Shown here in pieces: positions 12,066-22,794 of a DNA stretch of 64,000 bases. The stretch is from Bretschneidera sinensis (Eukaryota > Streptophyta > Magnoliopsida > Brassicales > Akaniaceae). The number at the start of each line of letters is the position of its first letter. Within the stretch, counting starts at the first letter, position 1. The stretch covers positions 72,635,638-72,699,637 of the forward strand of contig CM043699.1 in assembly GCA_023935145.1 (NCBI GenBank). The letters are read 5' to 3'. The notes below the pieces were generated by a model. That model was given only the letters and a program-made list of their open reading frames with translations. It did no database searches and was not told the origin of the DNA. A program made the position numbers and the translations under genes.

Positions 12066-12248
12066 CTGTCCTAACTCCAATCAATCCTGAAAATAAAACA
12101 AAAATAACCCATTTAAAATAATAAAAACTTAACTAAAAGACAAACCAAACAAAACAAAAAATTAAACACACAAAACAAATCCAAATGCAAGAAAAATAAA
12201 AACAAAATGTTAGTTCTAATTTATAGTCTTTAGCTTGACTTTCTGATT

Positions 12249-12864
12249 TATGGATCTTGGAGAATGGTTGTGGACGATTGAGGGTCAAACATCCCCATGA
12301 TATAGTGCTTCAATCTGTGCCTATTGACCTTGAATGTCTCATTGTTTTTCTTGTGTCGTAATTCAACAGCACCAAAAGGTGAGATATTTATCACGGTGTA
12401 CGGTCTAGCCCATTGAGATTTCAGTTTTCTTGAAAATAGATGAAGTCGGCTATTATACAGAAGAATTTGTTGCCCTGGAGCAACCTGTTGCCCTAGAGCA
12501 AATTCTTTCCTCGAGATGTGTCGATCATGCTATTTTTTTTAATTTTTTCCTTGTACAGCTTTGCATTCTCATATGCTCCTAGTCGAAGTTCTTCTAATTC
12601 ATCAACCTGTAACAAACACTTTTGTCCTGCAACGGTCATATCAAAATTCAAGAATTTGGTAGCCCAATATGTTTTATGCTCGAGTTCGACAGGAAGATGA
12701 CAGGCTTTTCAAAAAACCAGCCTATATGGTGACATTCCTATTGGTGTTTTGAAAGCCGTTCTATATACCTACAAAGCATCATCTAATTTGAGTGCCCAAT
12801 CTTTCCTAGAAGTATTCACGATTTTTTCTAAAATTATTTTCACCTCCCGATTTGAAACTTCTAC
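12249..12864 (-). pseudogene. Integrase C-terminal part of Athila-1 pol
   Basis: Continues the integrase frame past the TAG at about 12862-12864 (QTSG then stop, where Gln is expected). It reads VEVSNRE with the third catalytic Glu, then a second stop where Trp of LWAYRTAF is expected (near 12770). It then follows the usual C-terminal region with PVELEH and ends KVNRHRLKHY plus a short tail and a TAA at 12249-12251. The end matches the normal end of Athila pol. It would insert cDNA into chromosomes; here it is inactive. Confidence 0.8.
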
Positions 12865-14328
12865 CTAACCGCTTGTTTGTGCATGGTATGAGGTGCTGAG
12901 TTTGTGAGTTACTCCATATTTTCCTAATAAGGTTCTAAATTGACGATTGCCAAAGTGTTTACCTCGATCACTAATTATTTTCCTAGGGGTTCCAAACTGG
13001 GTAAAGATGTTTTTCTTGAGGAATTTGAGAACCACTTTAGCATCATTAGTGCGAGTTGCTATGGCTTTTACCCATTTAGACACATAATCTACTGCAACTA
13101 AAATATACTGATTTGACAAGGATACAGGATAGGGTCCCATGAAATCAATACCCCAAACGTCAAATATTTCGCAAACAAGAATATTGTTTAAAGGCATTTC
13201 ATTTCGTTTAGAGATGTTACCAATTCGTTGACACCTATCACATGACGCGATGTAAGCCTGGGTATCCTTAAACAAAGTCGGCCAATAGAAACCTGATTGC
13301 AATACCTTTGCTGTTGTTTGGTTTGCACCGAAATGTCCCCCAACTTCTCTGTCATGACAGTAATACAAAATACTTTTAAACTCATGCTCCGGCACACATC
13401 TACGAATCACCTGGTTTGCACACAATTTGTATAAATGCAGATACTCCAAAAAATAATTCTTTACATCAGATAGGAGTTTCTTTCTTTGTTGATAAGTGAA
13501 GTACCCTGGGATCCAGTTTCCTACAAGGTAATTGGCGAAATCAGCGAACCATGGTGTCTCAGACACCGATAAAATAGAATTAAACGAAGAAATATAAAAT
13601 ATTTTCTCATCAGGAAATTCTTCGTTAATGCTAGTATTAGTCTCTTCCGATTTTTCGAGCCTTGATAAGTGGTCAGCCACTTGATTATCAGTCCCCTTCT
13701 TATATTTGATTTCTAAATCAAATTCTTGAAGAAGGAGAATCCACCTCAACAGTCTTGGTTTTGCATCCTTTTTCGCTAAAAGATACTTTAAAGCTGCATG
13801 GTCAGTATAAACAGTAACTTTCGATCCAATAAGATAGGATCGGAACTTATTAAATGCAAATATAATAGCTAAAAGTTCTTTCTTGGTGGTAGCGTAGTTC
13901 AGTTGGGGTCCGGTAAGAGTGCGGCTTGCATAATAAATTTTCCTGAAAACCTTATATATTCTTTGACCAAGCACTGCCCCAACTACGGTATCACTGGCAT
14001 CACACATTAATTCGAACGGGAGGCTCCAATCTGGTGCTACCACGACAGGGGCGGTCACCAAATTATCCTTTAACGTAGCAAATGCCTGCAAACAATCATC
14101 AGAGAAGTTAAACTTCACATCTTTTACAAGAAGATTGAAAAGAGGTTTAGAGATTTTTGAAAAATCCTTAATGAATCTTCTATAAAATCTTGCATGCCCC
14201 AGGAAACTTCTGATGGCTTTGACTGAAGTGGGAGGTGGGAGTTTTTCTATTACATCCACCTTTCCTTTGTCAACTTCAATACCCCTAGATGATTTTTTAT
14301 GCCCCAACACTATCCCTTCATGGACCAT
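12865..14328 (-). pseudogene. RT thumb, RNase H and integrase core of Athila-1 pol
   Basis: 487 open codons. Residues about 1-90 are the RT connection ([12 protein letters not shown]). About 95-220 are RNase [23 protein letters not shown] and ADHLSRL supply the Asp-Glu-Asp set. About 310-370 are the integrase zinc-binding part (H...H, CDRCQ). About 385-487 are the catalytic core, with Asp in WGIDFMGP and Asp in IISDRG. The frame is cut by a TAG just before the catalytic Glu. The upstream RT is separated by one TGA at about 14371 (Arg expected in LQRCEE). Confidence 0.9.
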
Positions 14329-14373
14329 GAAATGACATTTCTCCCAATTTAGTACAAGGTTCGTCTCTTCGCA

Positions 14374-15228
14374 TCACTGCAAAACTAAAGATAGAATATG
14401 AAGGCAATTGTCAAAGGTTAGACCGAATAGTGTAAAATCATCCATGAAGATCTCTAAAATTTTTTCGATCATATCAGAAAAAATTGCCAATATGCAACGT
14501 TGAAAAGTTGCAGGTGCATTACAGAGACCGAAGGGCATCCTTCTATATGCAAACGTGCCATAAGTACATGTAAACGTCGTCTTTTCTTGATCCTCGGGTG
14601 CTATGGGAATTTGGTTATATCCCGAGTATCCATCAAGTAGACAGTAGAACCTATGCCCAGCTAATCTTTCCAACATTTGATCAATAAAAGGTAAAGGAAA
14701 GTGATCTTTTCCTGTGGCGTCATTTAATTTTCTATAGTCAATGCAAACACGCCAACCTGTCACAGTTCTGGTGGGGATCAATTCATTATTATTATTTTTC
14801 ACAACAGTGATCCCACCTTTCTTTGGTACTACTTGTACCGGGCTGGTCCAAGCACTATCAGAAATTGGATAAATAATACCTGCATCAAGTAGCTTGACTA
14901 CTTCTTTCTTAACAACCTCTTGCATTGCCGGATTTAAGTGTCTCTGTGGTTGAACAGTAGGCTTGAAGTTTTCCTCCATGAGAATTTTGTGAGTGCAAAT
15001 GGAAGGGCTAATTCCCTTGATATCCGCTATTGTCCACCCCAAAGCCTTTGTGTGCCTGCTTAGGACTTCCAACAAGCGTTCTTCCATTTTACCTATCAAC
15101 GAAAAGGATATTATAACTGGGAAAATATTTTTCTCTAAATAAACATATTTCAAATGATCAGGTAAAGTTTTTAATTCAGGGTTTATTATTGGTTTTTCTG
15201 GCACTTCTTTTCCCATTTCAGCCTCCAA
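14374..15228 (-). pseudogene. Reverse transcriptase of Athila-1 pol
   Basis: 284 open codons. Recognisable RT motifs in order: LDAGIIYPISDS, VPKKGG, CIDYRKLN, FPLPFIDQ, LDGYSGY, MPFGLCNAPATFQR and the active site FMDDF (YxDD-type). It copies element RNA into cDNA. The frame stops at a TGA, after which the same reading continues in the RNase H-integrase block, so one nonsense change separates them. All visible RT catalytic residues are present. Confidence 0.9.
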
Positions 15229-15255
15229 GTTCCTTGTTTCTTCTTGGATGACGAG

Positions 15256-15453
15256 TTATTCAGTGGTGGTAGTTCCTGATTCCATGATGCATCTCTCTAA
15301 AGTATCTTCATTTAATGTTTTCTCCTGAAACTCCTCAACGAAGTCATCAACAACATTCGTGTGAAAACAAGAAGAAGTAGATAGGTCAGAAGGATATTTC
15401 ATGATTTTGTACATATCAAAAACTACTTGCTCATCATTAACTCTCAAAATCAA
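15256..15453 (-). pseudogene. Protease C-terminal end and linker of Athila-1
   Basis: 65 codons starting MILRVNDEQVVFDM, the usual segment after the Athila protease (ILRV..E.V.F.V). A frameshift near 15480-15530 separates it from the protease core, and a stop separates it from the RT block. Confidence 0.65.
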
Positions 15454-15473
15454 TTTCCCTTGTTGTACATCAA

Positions 15474-16448
15474 TTAAGGCTCTCCCTGTAGCAAGGAATG
15501 GACATCAAAGTATAAGAGGTACCTCACGATCCTTTCCATATCGAGAACAATGAAGTCTACAGGGAATATAAATTTATTAACCTTTACCAGTACATCTTCT
15601 ATAATTCCCTGTGGTCTCTTAATCGATCGATCAGCTAATTGCAATGATACTGTCGTTGTTTTGACTTCCCCTAATCCAAGTTTCCTGAAAATTGAAAGAG
15701 GCATAAGATTGGTACTTGCACCAAGGTCACATAAAGCTATATCAAAAAATGAATTTCCCAAAGTGCATGGTATAGTAAAACTCCCTAGATCATTCAATTT
15801 TGGAGGTAGCTTGTTTTGCAGTCTAGCACTGCACTCTTCAATTAACATCACCATTCCGTGTTCCTCGAGCTTCCGTTTATTAGATAAAATTTCCTTCGAA
15901 AATTTAGTGTAACTAGGCATCTGTGCTAATGCCTCTGCAAATGGAATGTTAATATGCAATTTCTTGAAAATCTCTAAAAATTTTGAAAATTGCTTATCTA
16001 ATTTTTCTTTTTGAAATTTCTGAGGATAGGGAGGAGGTGGTGTATATTTAATTTCAGAGTTAGAATCGATCAAACCTTTACCAGCAGACTTCTTTGCTGA
16101 AACACGTTTTTCCTCTTGCGTGGTCTCTTCTTTCTCGCCTTCTTGATTAGTGATCTCTTTAGATTTTGGCTCTTCCAATTTTGTGCCACTCTTTAGTGTT
16201 ATGGCCTTGACATTCTCCTTAGGATTTTTTTCTGTGTTGCTCGGAAGAGAACCTTGTGCACGTCCAGAAATTATGGTTACTAGTTCACCCACCTGAACTT
16301 CCAGATTTTTGATGGATGCTTCTTGATTTTGGAACCTAGTTTCTGCTGTACTTAAGAATTTGGCCATCATGTCCTCTAAGTTGGATTTTTTTTCTTGAGG
16401 TGGGTATTCAGAAGGAGGTTGTTTCACATTGCTTTGATTCCAAGACAA
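15474..16448 (-). pseudogene. Gag C-terminus and aspartic protease of Athila-1
   Basis: 324 open codons. The first ~140 residues are a low-complexity Gln/Glu/Lys-rich gag linker with a short coiled-coil-like part. A PPPPYPQK motif and LPPKLNDLGSFTIPC follow. The retropepsin active site is DLGAS (CDLGAST), with SLQLADRS and PVDFIVLD downstream. The reading frame is lost right after VLDME, where the LILGRPFLAT segment is expected, so a frameshift lies near 15530. Confidence 0.85.
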
Positions 16449-16762
16449 GTTCGGGTGATTCCTCCATCCCGGATTATATGTATTGCTGTACGAATTGTTT
16501 TTCCTGTGAAAATTTGAAACAAAGTTAGCTTATTCAACAAATGAATACCTGCTTGACAGTTACTGCTATGGTGGCCACTACCACCACACAATTCACATAT
16601 TGCATGTGTAGTTGGATTAAGTCCATCTATCTTCTTGGTGAGAGTCTCCATTTGTGATACTAGAGCTGTAACAGCATCTATATTGTGCAATCCTGAGGCT
16701 CTGTTAATTGGTAACCTTTCAATTGGCCATTGATAATAATTTGTGGCCATCTCTTCTAGCAA
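16424..16762 (-). pseudogene. Gag zinc-knuckle segment of Athila-1
   Basis: 112 codons containing LEEMATNYYQWP and the nucleocapsid knuckle CELCGGSGHHSSNC (C-x2-C-x4-H-x4-C), which binds element RNA. It is out of frame with both neighbours (overlaps at 16756-16762 and 16424-16448), showing two small indels. Confidence 0.85.
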
Positions 16763-17484
16763 TTCAATGCTTTTTCTGGAGTTTTTCTCATGATAGTGCC
16801 ACCTGCAGCTGCATCAATCATGTTTCGGGTTGTTCTAGTTAGACCATTATAAAAAGTTTGTACCTGCATCCAAGTGGGCAACTCATGATGAGGACATCTT
16901 CTCAAAAAGTCTTTAAAACGTTCCCATGCCTTATAGAGTGATTCCCGATCGACTTGCAAGAACATAGTAATTTCATTACGTAACTTTGCAGTTTTTGCAG
17001 GAGGGAAGTATTTCCCTAAAAAATTTTGTGCCAATTCTACCCATGTTGTTATGGATCCTACTGGCAAGGAAGTCAACCAGATTTTTGCTTTATCCCTCAG
17101 TGAAAACGGAAAAAGTCTTAAGTGAATTGCATCCTCCGATACTCCATTATGCTTAAATGTGTCGTATAGTTCAAGGAAACTCGCCAAGTGAACATTCGAA
17201 TCTTCTTGCGATAGGCCCCAAAATTTCACTGAATGTTGAATCATTTGAATGATGGCGGGCTTAATTTTGAAATTGTTCGCTTGTATAGGTGGTCGTCAGA
17301 TGCTAGATTCAACACCATCCATCTTTGGCATAGCATAATCCCACAGTGCATGTTGCACCTCTACATTGTTCCCTTCTACTATTGTATTAACTGTTACTGA
17401 CGCTGATCTTCTCAAAGCGTGAAAAGTGCACTCAATTTCTAGATTAAGTTTTGCAAGTATTCTCTCACTAGTACTGTCATGCAC
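16756..17484 (-). pseudogene. Gag capsid domain of Athila-1
   Basis: Covers two open stretches, 17296-17484 and 16756-17244, joined by one frame with a stop at about 17297 (ESSI then TGA before RPPIQANNF). The second stretch is the retrotransposon gag domain with HLASFLELYDTFKHNGV, RLFPFSLRDKAK.WL, ESLYKAWERFKDFLRRCPHH and MIDAAAGG. It forms the particle shell. Its upstream edge lies about 100 bp from the primer-binding site. Confidence 0.85.
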
Positions 17485-17581
17485 TAGAAACGAAAATCCT
17501 GAAAAATAGACTTAAAAACCAAATTAACAAACTCTCAAATTAACTAGTAGAATCACAATAAATGTAATATTTTATTTCAGT

Positions 17582-17598
17582 CCCCGGCAACGGCACCA
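17582..17598 (-). other. tRNA-Asp primer-binding site of Athila-1
   Basis: Plus strand CCCCGGCAACGGCACCA equals the 3' end of plant tRNA-Asp with one change (GCGCCA to GCACCA). It lies six bases from the 5' LTR edge. Use of tRNA-Asp is typical of Athila/Tat-type elements. Confidence 0.9.
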
Positions 17599-17604
17599 AA
17601 AACT

Positions 17605-19039
17605 TGATGCGATGAAATTGACACTAGCAAGTGCACTAATCATTCAAGTAATAAGATGATGAGTAAGTATCATTCCCAACGAGGACTGAATAGATAATAC
17701 AAAAATTATGACTAAACTCTTACCGTTATTTGAGCAAACGAATAATTGTAGGATAAGAATTTACTAAAACTTAACTAAAGGAAAAACAGATGATAATAGT
17801 AAATAAAAAGAGGAATTGCAACTTGGAATTAGATTCTTATAAACTAACGTGCTAAGGACTCGACTTCACCTAAACCATTATTGCCAAGAGTTTCGAATGG
17901 ACAAGTTTTGTTTAATACATTTTTCAAGATGGTAGAATTCCCAATAAATTGGTTATCCATATTCTAGGTCTAACCACAATCTCAAGAATTATTAATTTCA
18001 AATATCCATATTCCAGGTTTATTCTAGATTAATTCAAATTAAGAAGCATTAAGTGTTTTTGAATTCCTTTCAGTTAAATCTCCCTATTCGGTTACGATTT
18101 AAACGGACCACATGAACTTCCTAGAATCGCTATTCGGTTACTTCTATTCCATTCATGGCATATTTTACCCTGGCTTTTGCATAGACAACAATCCAACATC
18201 ATATTTATTAATTCAACCATTCATAAAAACATAGCTTCTCTATTCGACTCATCACTATGCTTAAAGAAGGAATCAAAGTAACAAACAACATAAAGAACAA
18301 TAAAACACACCCTTTGAACAACACATTAAAATCCACTTGTCCAAACAGTAACTCAAGACATAGGTTTAGGATTCATCTATCCTTGACACAAAAATACCTA
18401 CTCCATAATAATATTCAAACAAACCAAGTTCATATCATAAAACATCAATATAACTAAATAAGGATAAGGCAAAATCGGAGAAGAATAATTAAAAGCTTCA
18501 GAGTAGCCTCCATGAGTGTCTCCAACTCCCCTTTTGCGTCTCGTCTCCTCCAACTCTGTTTTTCTATTCGACAGTCGCGCTCCTCCCTTTTGTTCAGCTA
18601 GGGTTTACTATTTATAATATTCTACATCTGCCGGTCAGCGCTGTAGCGTCAACTTCCCAGTGCTGCAGCGCTAGGCATAAATCGAACCCTAGCCAGAGCT
18701 GCAGCACCAACTTCCCAGCGCTGCAGCTTTGAGTTTCTATCCACATTTTTCTATTCCTGCCAGATTCCAGCGCTGCAGCGTTACCAGCACTGGTAGCGCT
18801 ACAGTTTTGAGTTTCTGTCTCTTTAACACATTTTGCCCTTCCAGCGCAGCAGCAAGTGTCTGCATAGGAAATTTCCAAGACTCAGTATTGATGATTTAAC
18901 TAAAACAAACTATTAGTAGAATAAAATAAACTAAACTAAAAATTGCTAAAAACACATGAAACACAAATCTAATGCTCAAGATCAACACCAAAAATGTGCC
19001 TAAAAGAAGTATAATAACATGATTTATTCAGAGTTATCA
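17605..19039 (-). repeat. Athila-1 5' LTR
   Basis: 1,435 bp. The minus-strand TATA box (ATTATAAATAG) at about 18608-18617 lies just downstream of the palindrome cluster at about 18633-18860 (CAGCGCTGCAGCG-type units). The primer-binding site follows at 17598. It retains more intact CG-containing palindromes than the 3' LTR. Confidence 0.9.
18633..18860. repeat. CGCTGCAGCG palindrome cluster in Athila-1 5' LTR
   Basis: Seven or so CAGCGCTGCAG-like units in 230 bp, including a perfect CGCTGCAGCG at 18771-18780, directly upstream of the LTR TATA box on the minus strand. The 3' LTR counterpart is at about 8382-8525, with several CG changed to CA or TG. Confidence 0.8.
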
Positions 19040-19554
19040 ATGAGGTATGGAATGTGCTTGACGAGCTAGCATATTCTAATGAATGCTTTAGTTCTCTGGT
19101 TTGACAGTAAAGAAAACACAACTCGTTAAATTTTCTATTTACGAAAAATTATGGACCTCTTTTGTACCTCTGTTATATGAGTAGAAAACAGTACAACATT
19201 TTGTAAAATTTTAGATAGATTACTAGAACATAAAACACCTTCTTTTTTCAGGATTTTTATACCTATGTTATTCTTCGACTGTAATTGGATGGATTTTACT
19301 CTTCTTCTTCATGATTCGTTAGTCAATTTGTGAGGTTTTTTTTTGTTCAATTTTTGTTGGGTACTGATATTAGGGCTTAATTGTTAATTTCTAAATGTTA
19401 TTATTTTTTTTATATAAAAACGTTTGTTATTCTTTGACTATAGTTCCATGGGGTTTCCTTTCTCTCTTCATGCTTGTTTCATCAATTAATGTGTTTTATG
19501 TTCAATTTTTGTTGGGTCCTAATTTGACGGTATTCATTATCAATTTCTGTTTAC
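19040..19554. repeat. Degenerate ~160-bp duplicated block
   Basis: Two head-to-tail copies with the landmark TTATTCTTYGACT, at about 19268 and 19428. Both contain CTTC-rich and TTGTTGGGTACTGATTT-type segments, and a third copy lies left of Athila-1 at about 6640-6800. The last part grades into the 82-bp minisatellite. No gene. Confidence 0.6.
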
Positions 19555-20950
19555 GCTTCTCTATGTTTTACATGCTTCTTTTGGTACTCATTTGTTGTAG
19601 GGTTCATTTTTTTGATTCATTTGGCACTTGTGCTCCCATTATGCTATACATGCTTTTTTTGGTACTGATTTGCTGATGGGTACATTTTTTTTTTATATAC
19701 TTTTAGCACTTGCTTATTCTCCCATTATATTATTCATGCTTGTTTTGGTACTAATTTGCTGTCATTTTTTTTTTGATGATTTTGGAACTTGCTTATGCTC
19801 CCATTAGGCTATACATTATTGTTTGGTGCTGGTTTGATGTTATGTTTCAATTTTTTTTTTATACTTTTGGCATTTTCTTGTGCTACCATTATACTATACA
19901 TGTTTGTTTTGGTACTGGTTTGCTATTGTATTTATTTATTTTTATGCTTTTGGCCCTTGCTTGTGCTCTCATTATGCTATACATGCTTGTTTTGATACTG
20001 ATTTGCTTTTGGATTCATTTTTTGATGCTTCTGGCACTTGGTTGTGCTTCTATTATGCTATACATGCTTTTTTGGGTTATGGTTTGCTATTGGGTTCATT
20101 TTTTTGATGCGTTTGACACTTGCTTGTGCTATCATTATGTTATACATGCTTGTTTTGGTACTAGTTTACCGCTGAGTTTATTTGTTTTTATGCCTTTAAC
20201 ACTTGCTTATGCTCCCATTATGCTATATATGCTTGTTTTAGTACTGGTTTACTGCTGAGTTTTTTTTTTTTTTTTCCTTCATACCTTTTGCACTTGATCT
20301 CCCATTATGCTATACATGTTTGTTTTGGTACTGATTTTTTTTGGTTCATTTTTTGATGCCTTTGGCACTTGCTTGTGCTCTTATTATGCTATATATGCTT
20401 GGTTTGGTGCTGGTTTACTTTGGGAGCATTGTTTGATGCCTTTGAACTTGCTTGTGCTTCAATTATGCTATACATGCTTGGTGTGGTACTGATTTGCTGC
20501 TGGGTTCATTTTTTTTATAATGTTTTTGGCACTTTCTTGTGCTTCTATTATGGTATACATGTTTTATTGGTACTTATTTGCTACTGGGTTCATTTTTTGA
20601 TGCCTTTCGCACTTATTTGTGCCCCCATTATGCTATACATGCTTGTTTTTTTTGTACTAATTTACTACTAGATTCATTTTTTATGCCTTTGGCACTTGCT
20701 TGTGCTCTCATTATGCTATACATGCTTGTTTTTATACTGATTTTCTATTTAGATCATTTTTTATACTTATAGCACTTGCTTATGATTCCATTATACTATA
20801 CATGATTGTTTTGGCAATGGTTTGCTTTTGGATTTATTTTTGATGCCTTTGACACTTGCTTGTGCTCCTATTACGCTATACATGCTTGTTTTGTACTGAT
20901 TTATTTGATACCTTTGGCACATGCTTGTGCTCCCATTATGTTATATAAGT
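19555..20950. repeat. ~82-bp minisatellite, about 17 units
   Basis: The landmark ATGCTATACATGC recurs at about 19641, 19806, 19891, 19974, 20054, 20137, 20219, 20306, 20386, 20464, 20549, 20630, 20712, 20792 and 20872, with a spacing of about 78-88 bp. Each unit also holds GGTACTGATTTGCT, GGGTTCATTTTTTGATGC and GGCACTTGCTTGTGCTCCC. The strand is T-rich, which creates several long hydrophobic frames that are artefacts. Confidence 0.9.
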
Positions 20951-21452
20951 GTTTAAGAAGGGATGAGGAGAGGGAGGGAGGATAGAGAAAAGATAGGGAT
21001 GAGGGAGGACTGAGAGAGAAAGATAAGTGTTTCTCATGCATGCATGGCCTTAGGTTCATTCAGGTGTGTTTCTTATGCATGTTAAGTGTTTGGTGAATGA
21101 TGGGGAAGGGAACTTTGACAAAAGAAAGGGAAAAGGGAGATATGTCTCATGCATGCATGTCGTTAGCTTCACTGAGGGTTTAGGGTCTCTCATGCATGCA
21201 TTACAATAGGTTCATTTAGGTGTGTCTCTTGCATTACATTTTGGGAAATTGAGGTCAAAAATTTGCCCATGATCATGAGCACTAGATACTTTGTTGCATG
21301 TAAGTGTAACACATAAGTGAAACTTAACCTACGTGCATCTGAGGCATATCTCGATAGACATGTAAATGTATATATATTCTTTCTTTTATACGTGATATGT
21401 TATATGATTGATTAAATTGAAACAAGTATATTTATGGATAGAGATGCCTAGG
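20951..21452. other. Spacer with CATGCATG-containing repeats
   Basis: Purine-rich GGGAGGG text, then three or four copies of TCTCATGCATGCAT with GGTTCATT(T/C)AGGTGTGT between about 21030 and 21235, a short degenerate repeat. The rest is unremarkable AT-rich sequence. Confidence 0.5.
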
Positions 21453-21848
21453 ATAGAATGGATAGATAAGAAGCACACATTTTTCCTCATGGTGATGGGG
21501 AAGATCAATATCTAATGGGGCTAATTAATCAATCCCCAACTAGAGGAGTGATGCAAATAATTCAACATCTGTTTAGGGCTAGGTTTAATGAGGAACTAAA
21601 ACTGAAACAATTGAAACTTCATTAGATGCAATACAAGGATCAATTTAGACATTGGAAGGAGCTGTATTCTATTAGTGTTGTTAACAAGGAAAGGAGCATT
21701 ATTCTATAGGAGCATCATTGGCCATAGTTAATATAGGTTAGGTTTCATTAGTGGATATTAGTCTTAACATCAATATAATGTCTTATTACATACTCCCCCC
21801 CTGTCCCATAATTTTAGTCACTTATCACTTTTTTTCCTTAAGTTTGAC

Positions 21849-21895
<47 letters not shown>

Positions 21896-22370
21896 TTAAA
21901 ATATAAAAAATATTTTTTGCAACTTTTAAACTCTATTTATGTACATATGAAAAAAATTAAATTTTCTTAATGATTTAACACTAGAAAAAAGTTATTCATT
22001 TAATTGGCTAAATAGTAAACGTGACAAAAATTATGGGATAGAGGGAGTACCTTTCATTTGATTGGATTATTTTTGTGTTTAGTTGCATCCATGGAGTGCA
22101 AGATATCGCAACATTGGTACTAAAGATATGGAGCTCCTTCGTACCATATTCCAAGGGATACCCGGGAGAGATATAGACATTATACCCAGTCGGTACTTAT
22201 TTGGTGAGCCTTCTATGGCTTCCAATCAGGCTTAGGATGTCCTTGATGTAGGTGTTCTTAGTGCACTTGTCCCCTCTGTAGATGTCCTTGGTGTAGATAT
22301 CATAAAGGTCTAACCCGTTGATGCCCCTAAGTTGGTTGATTGGGATGATGATGTGTTTATTACTGATGTT
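21453..22370 (+). pseudogene. PIF/Harbinger ORF1 (Myb/SANT-like) remnant
   Basis: Fragments of one coding sequence, interrupted by a Stowaway MITE at 21793-22047. Before the MITE: FRARFNEELKLKQLKL and DQFRHWKELYSIS-like text with stops. After it, a clean stretch from about 22084 reads LHPWSARYRNIGTKDMELL and RTIFQGIPGRD, the pattern of the Myb/SANT-like protein encoded beside PIF transposases (HP.A..YR..G...). An acidic tail (DWDDDVFITDV) and a stop follow near 22370. It would bind the transposon ends with the transposase. Assignment rests on this pattern and on the transposase fragment just downstream. Confidence 0.55.
21793..22047. mobile_element. Stowaway MITE (255 bp)
   Basis: Termini CTCCCCCCCTGTCCCATAATTTTAGTCAC and its inverted partner ending TATGGGATAGAGGGAG are flanked by TA on both sides (21791-21792, 22048-22049). 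These are the Stowaway/Tc1-mariner hallmarks. A (TA)n run sits inside at about 21856-21891. No coding capacity. Confidence 0.9.
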
Positions 22371-22794
22371 TAGTTATTGCTTTTTAGGTTTTAATTGGAT
22401 ATTTGATGTTTATGTATGGATGTTATGAATGATGGATTTCATGTTTATGTTCAGATGTTATGAACGATGGATGTTATGTACAGATCTTTATGGTATTGGT
22501 CATTTTATTGATGAATTTCATATACTGAGTTGCAGAATGCAATTATCAAATGAACAAATCCGAGAGTTGTGTTTGTTACTCATTACACTTCGTTTTCATA
22601 ATAAGGGACAAAAAAATTTCCTGGGATGATTCAAATGGACTCAATATTAGGAGGCCACGATTTTTTGATGGAAGTATTTGGATGGACATCCGACTATATG
22701 TCACAACCTCCTTCAAAGTTAGTGGCCATTCGAATTTTAATTTCAACTGCATGACACTTGTCCTTAACTTTGTTTTTTTATTCATTCTTACGAA
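22371..22794. other. Spacer within the PIF/Harbinger remnant
   Basis: Joins the ORF1 fragment to the transposase fragment. Short frames exist (22429-22629, 22550-22798), but neither matches a motif I recognise. It may hold the decayed transposase N-terminus. Confidence 0.4.

Larger units (their letters stand above)
7401..19039 (-). mobile_element. Athila-like Ty3/Gypsy retrotransposon (Athila-1), complete but decayed
   Basis: An 11.6-kb element with two LTRs (7401-8703, 17605-19039), a tRNA-Asp primer-binding site and a TTTGGGGGTG polypurine tract. Its minus-strand order is gag, protease, RT/RNase H, integrase, palindromic tandem repeats, aORF, 3' spacer. The gag, protease and pol signatures match plant Athila-type elements. 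I could not identify a clean 5-bp target duplication (left flank TATGT, right flank ATGAG). In-frame stops in gag, RT, integrase and the aORF make it non-autonomous now. Confidence 0.9.

Noticed and set aside
15550..15912. 120-codon plus-strand frame opposite Athila-1 gag-protease
   Set aside because: It is the antisense shadow of the protease frame, with no motif of its own.
7396..19044. 5-bp target duplication for Athila-1
   Set aside because: TATGT and ATGAG do not match in any nearby register. It was not claimed.
19395..20772. Several long hydrophobic reading frames suggesting membrane proteins
   Set aside because: They lie wholly inside the T-rich 82-bp minisatellite, occur in all three frames and repeat the same peptide. 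They are composition artefacts.
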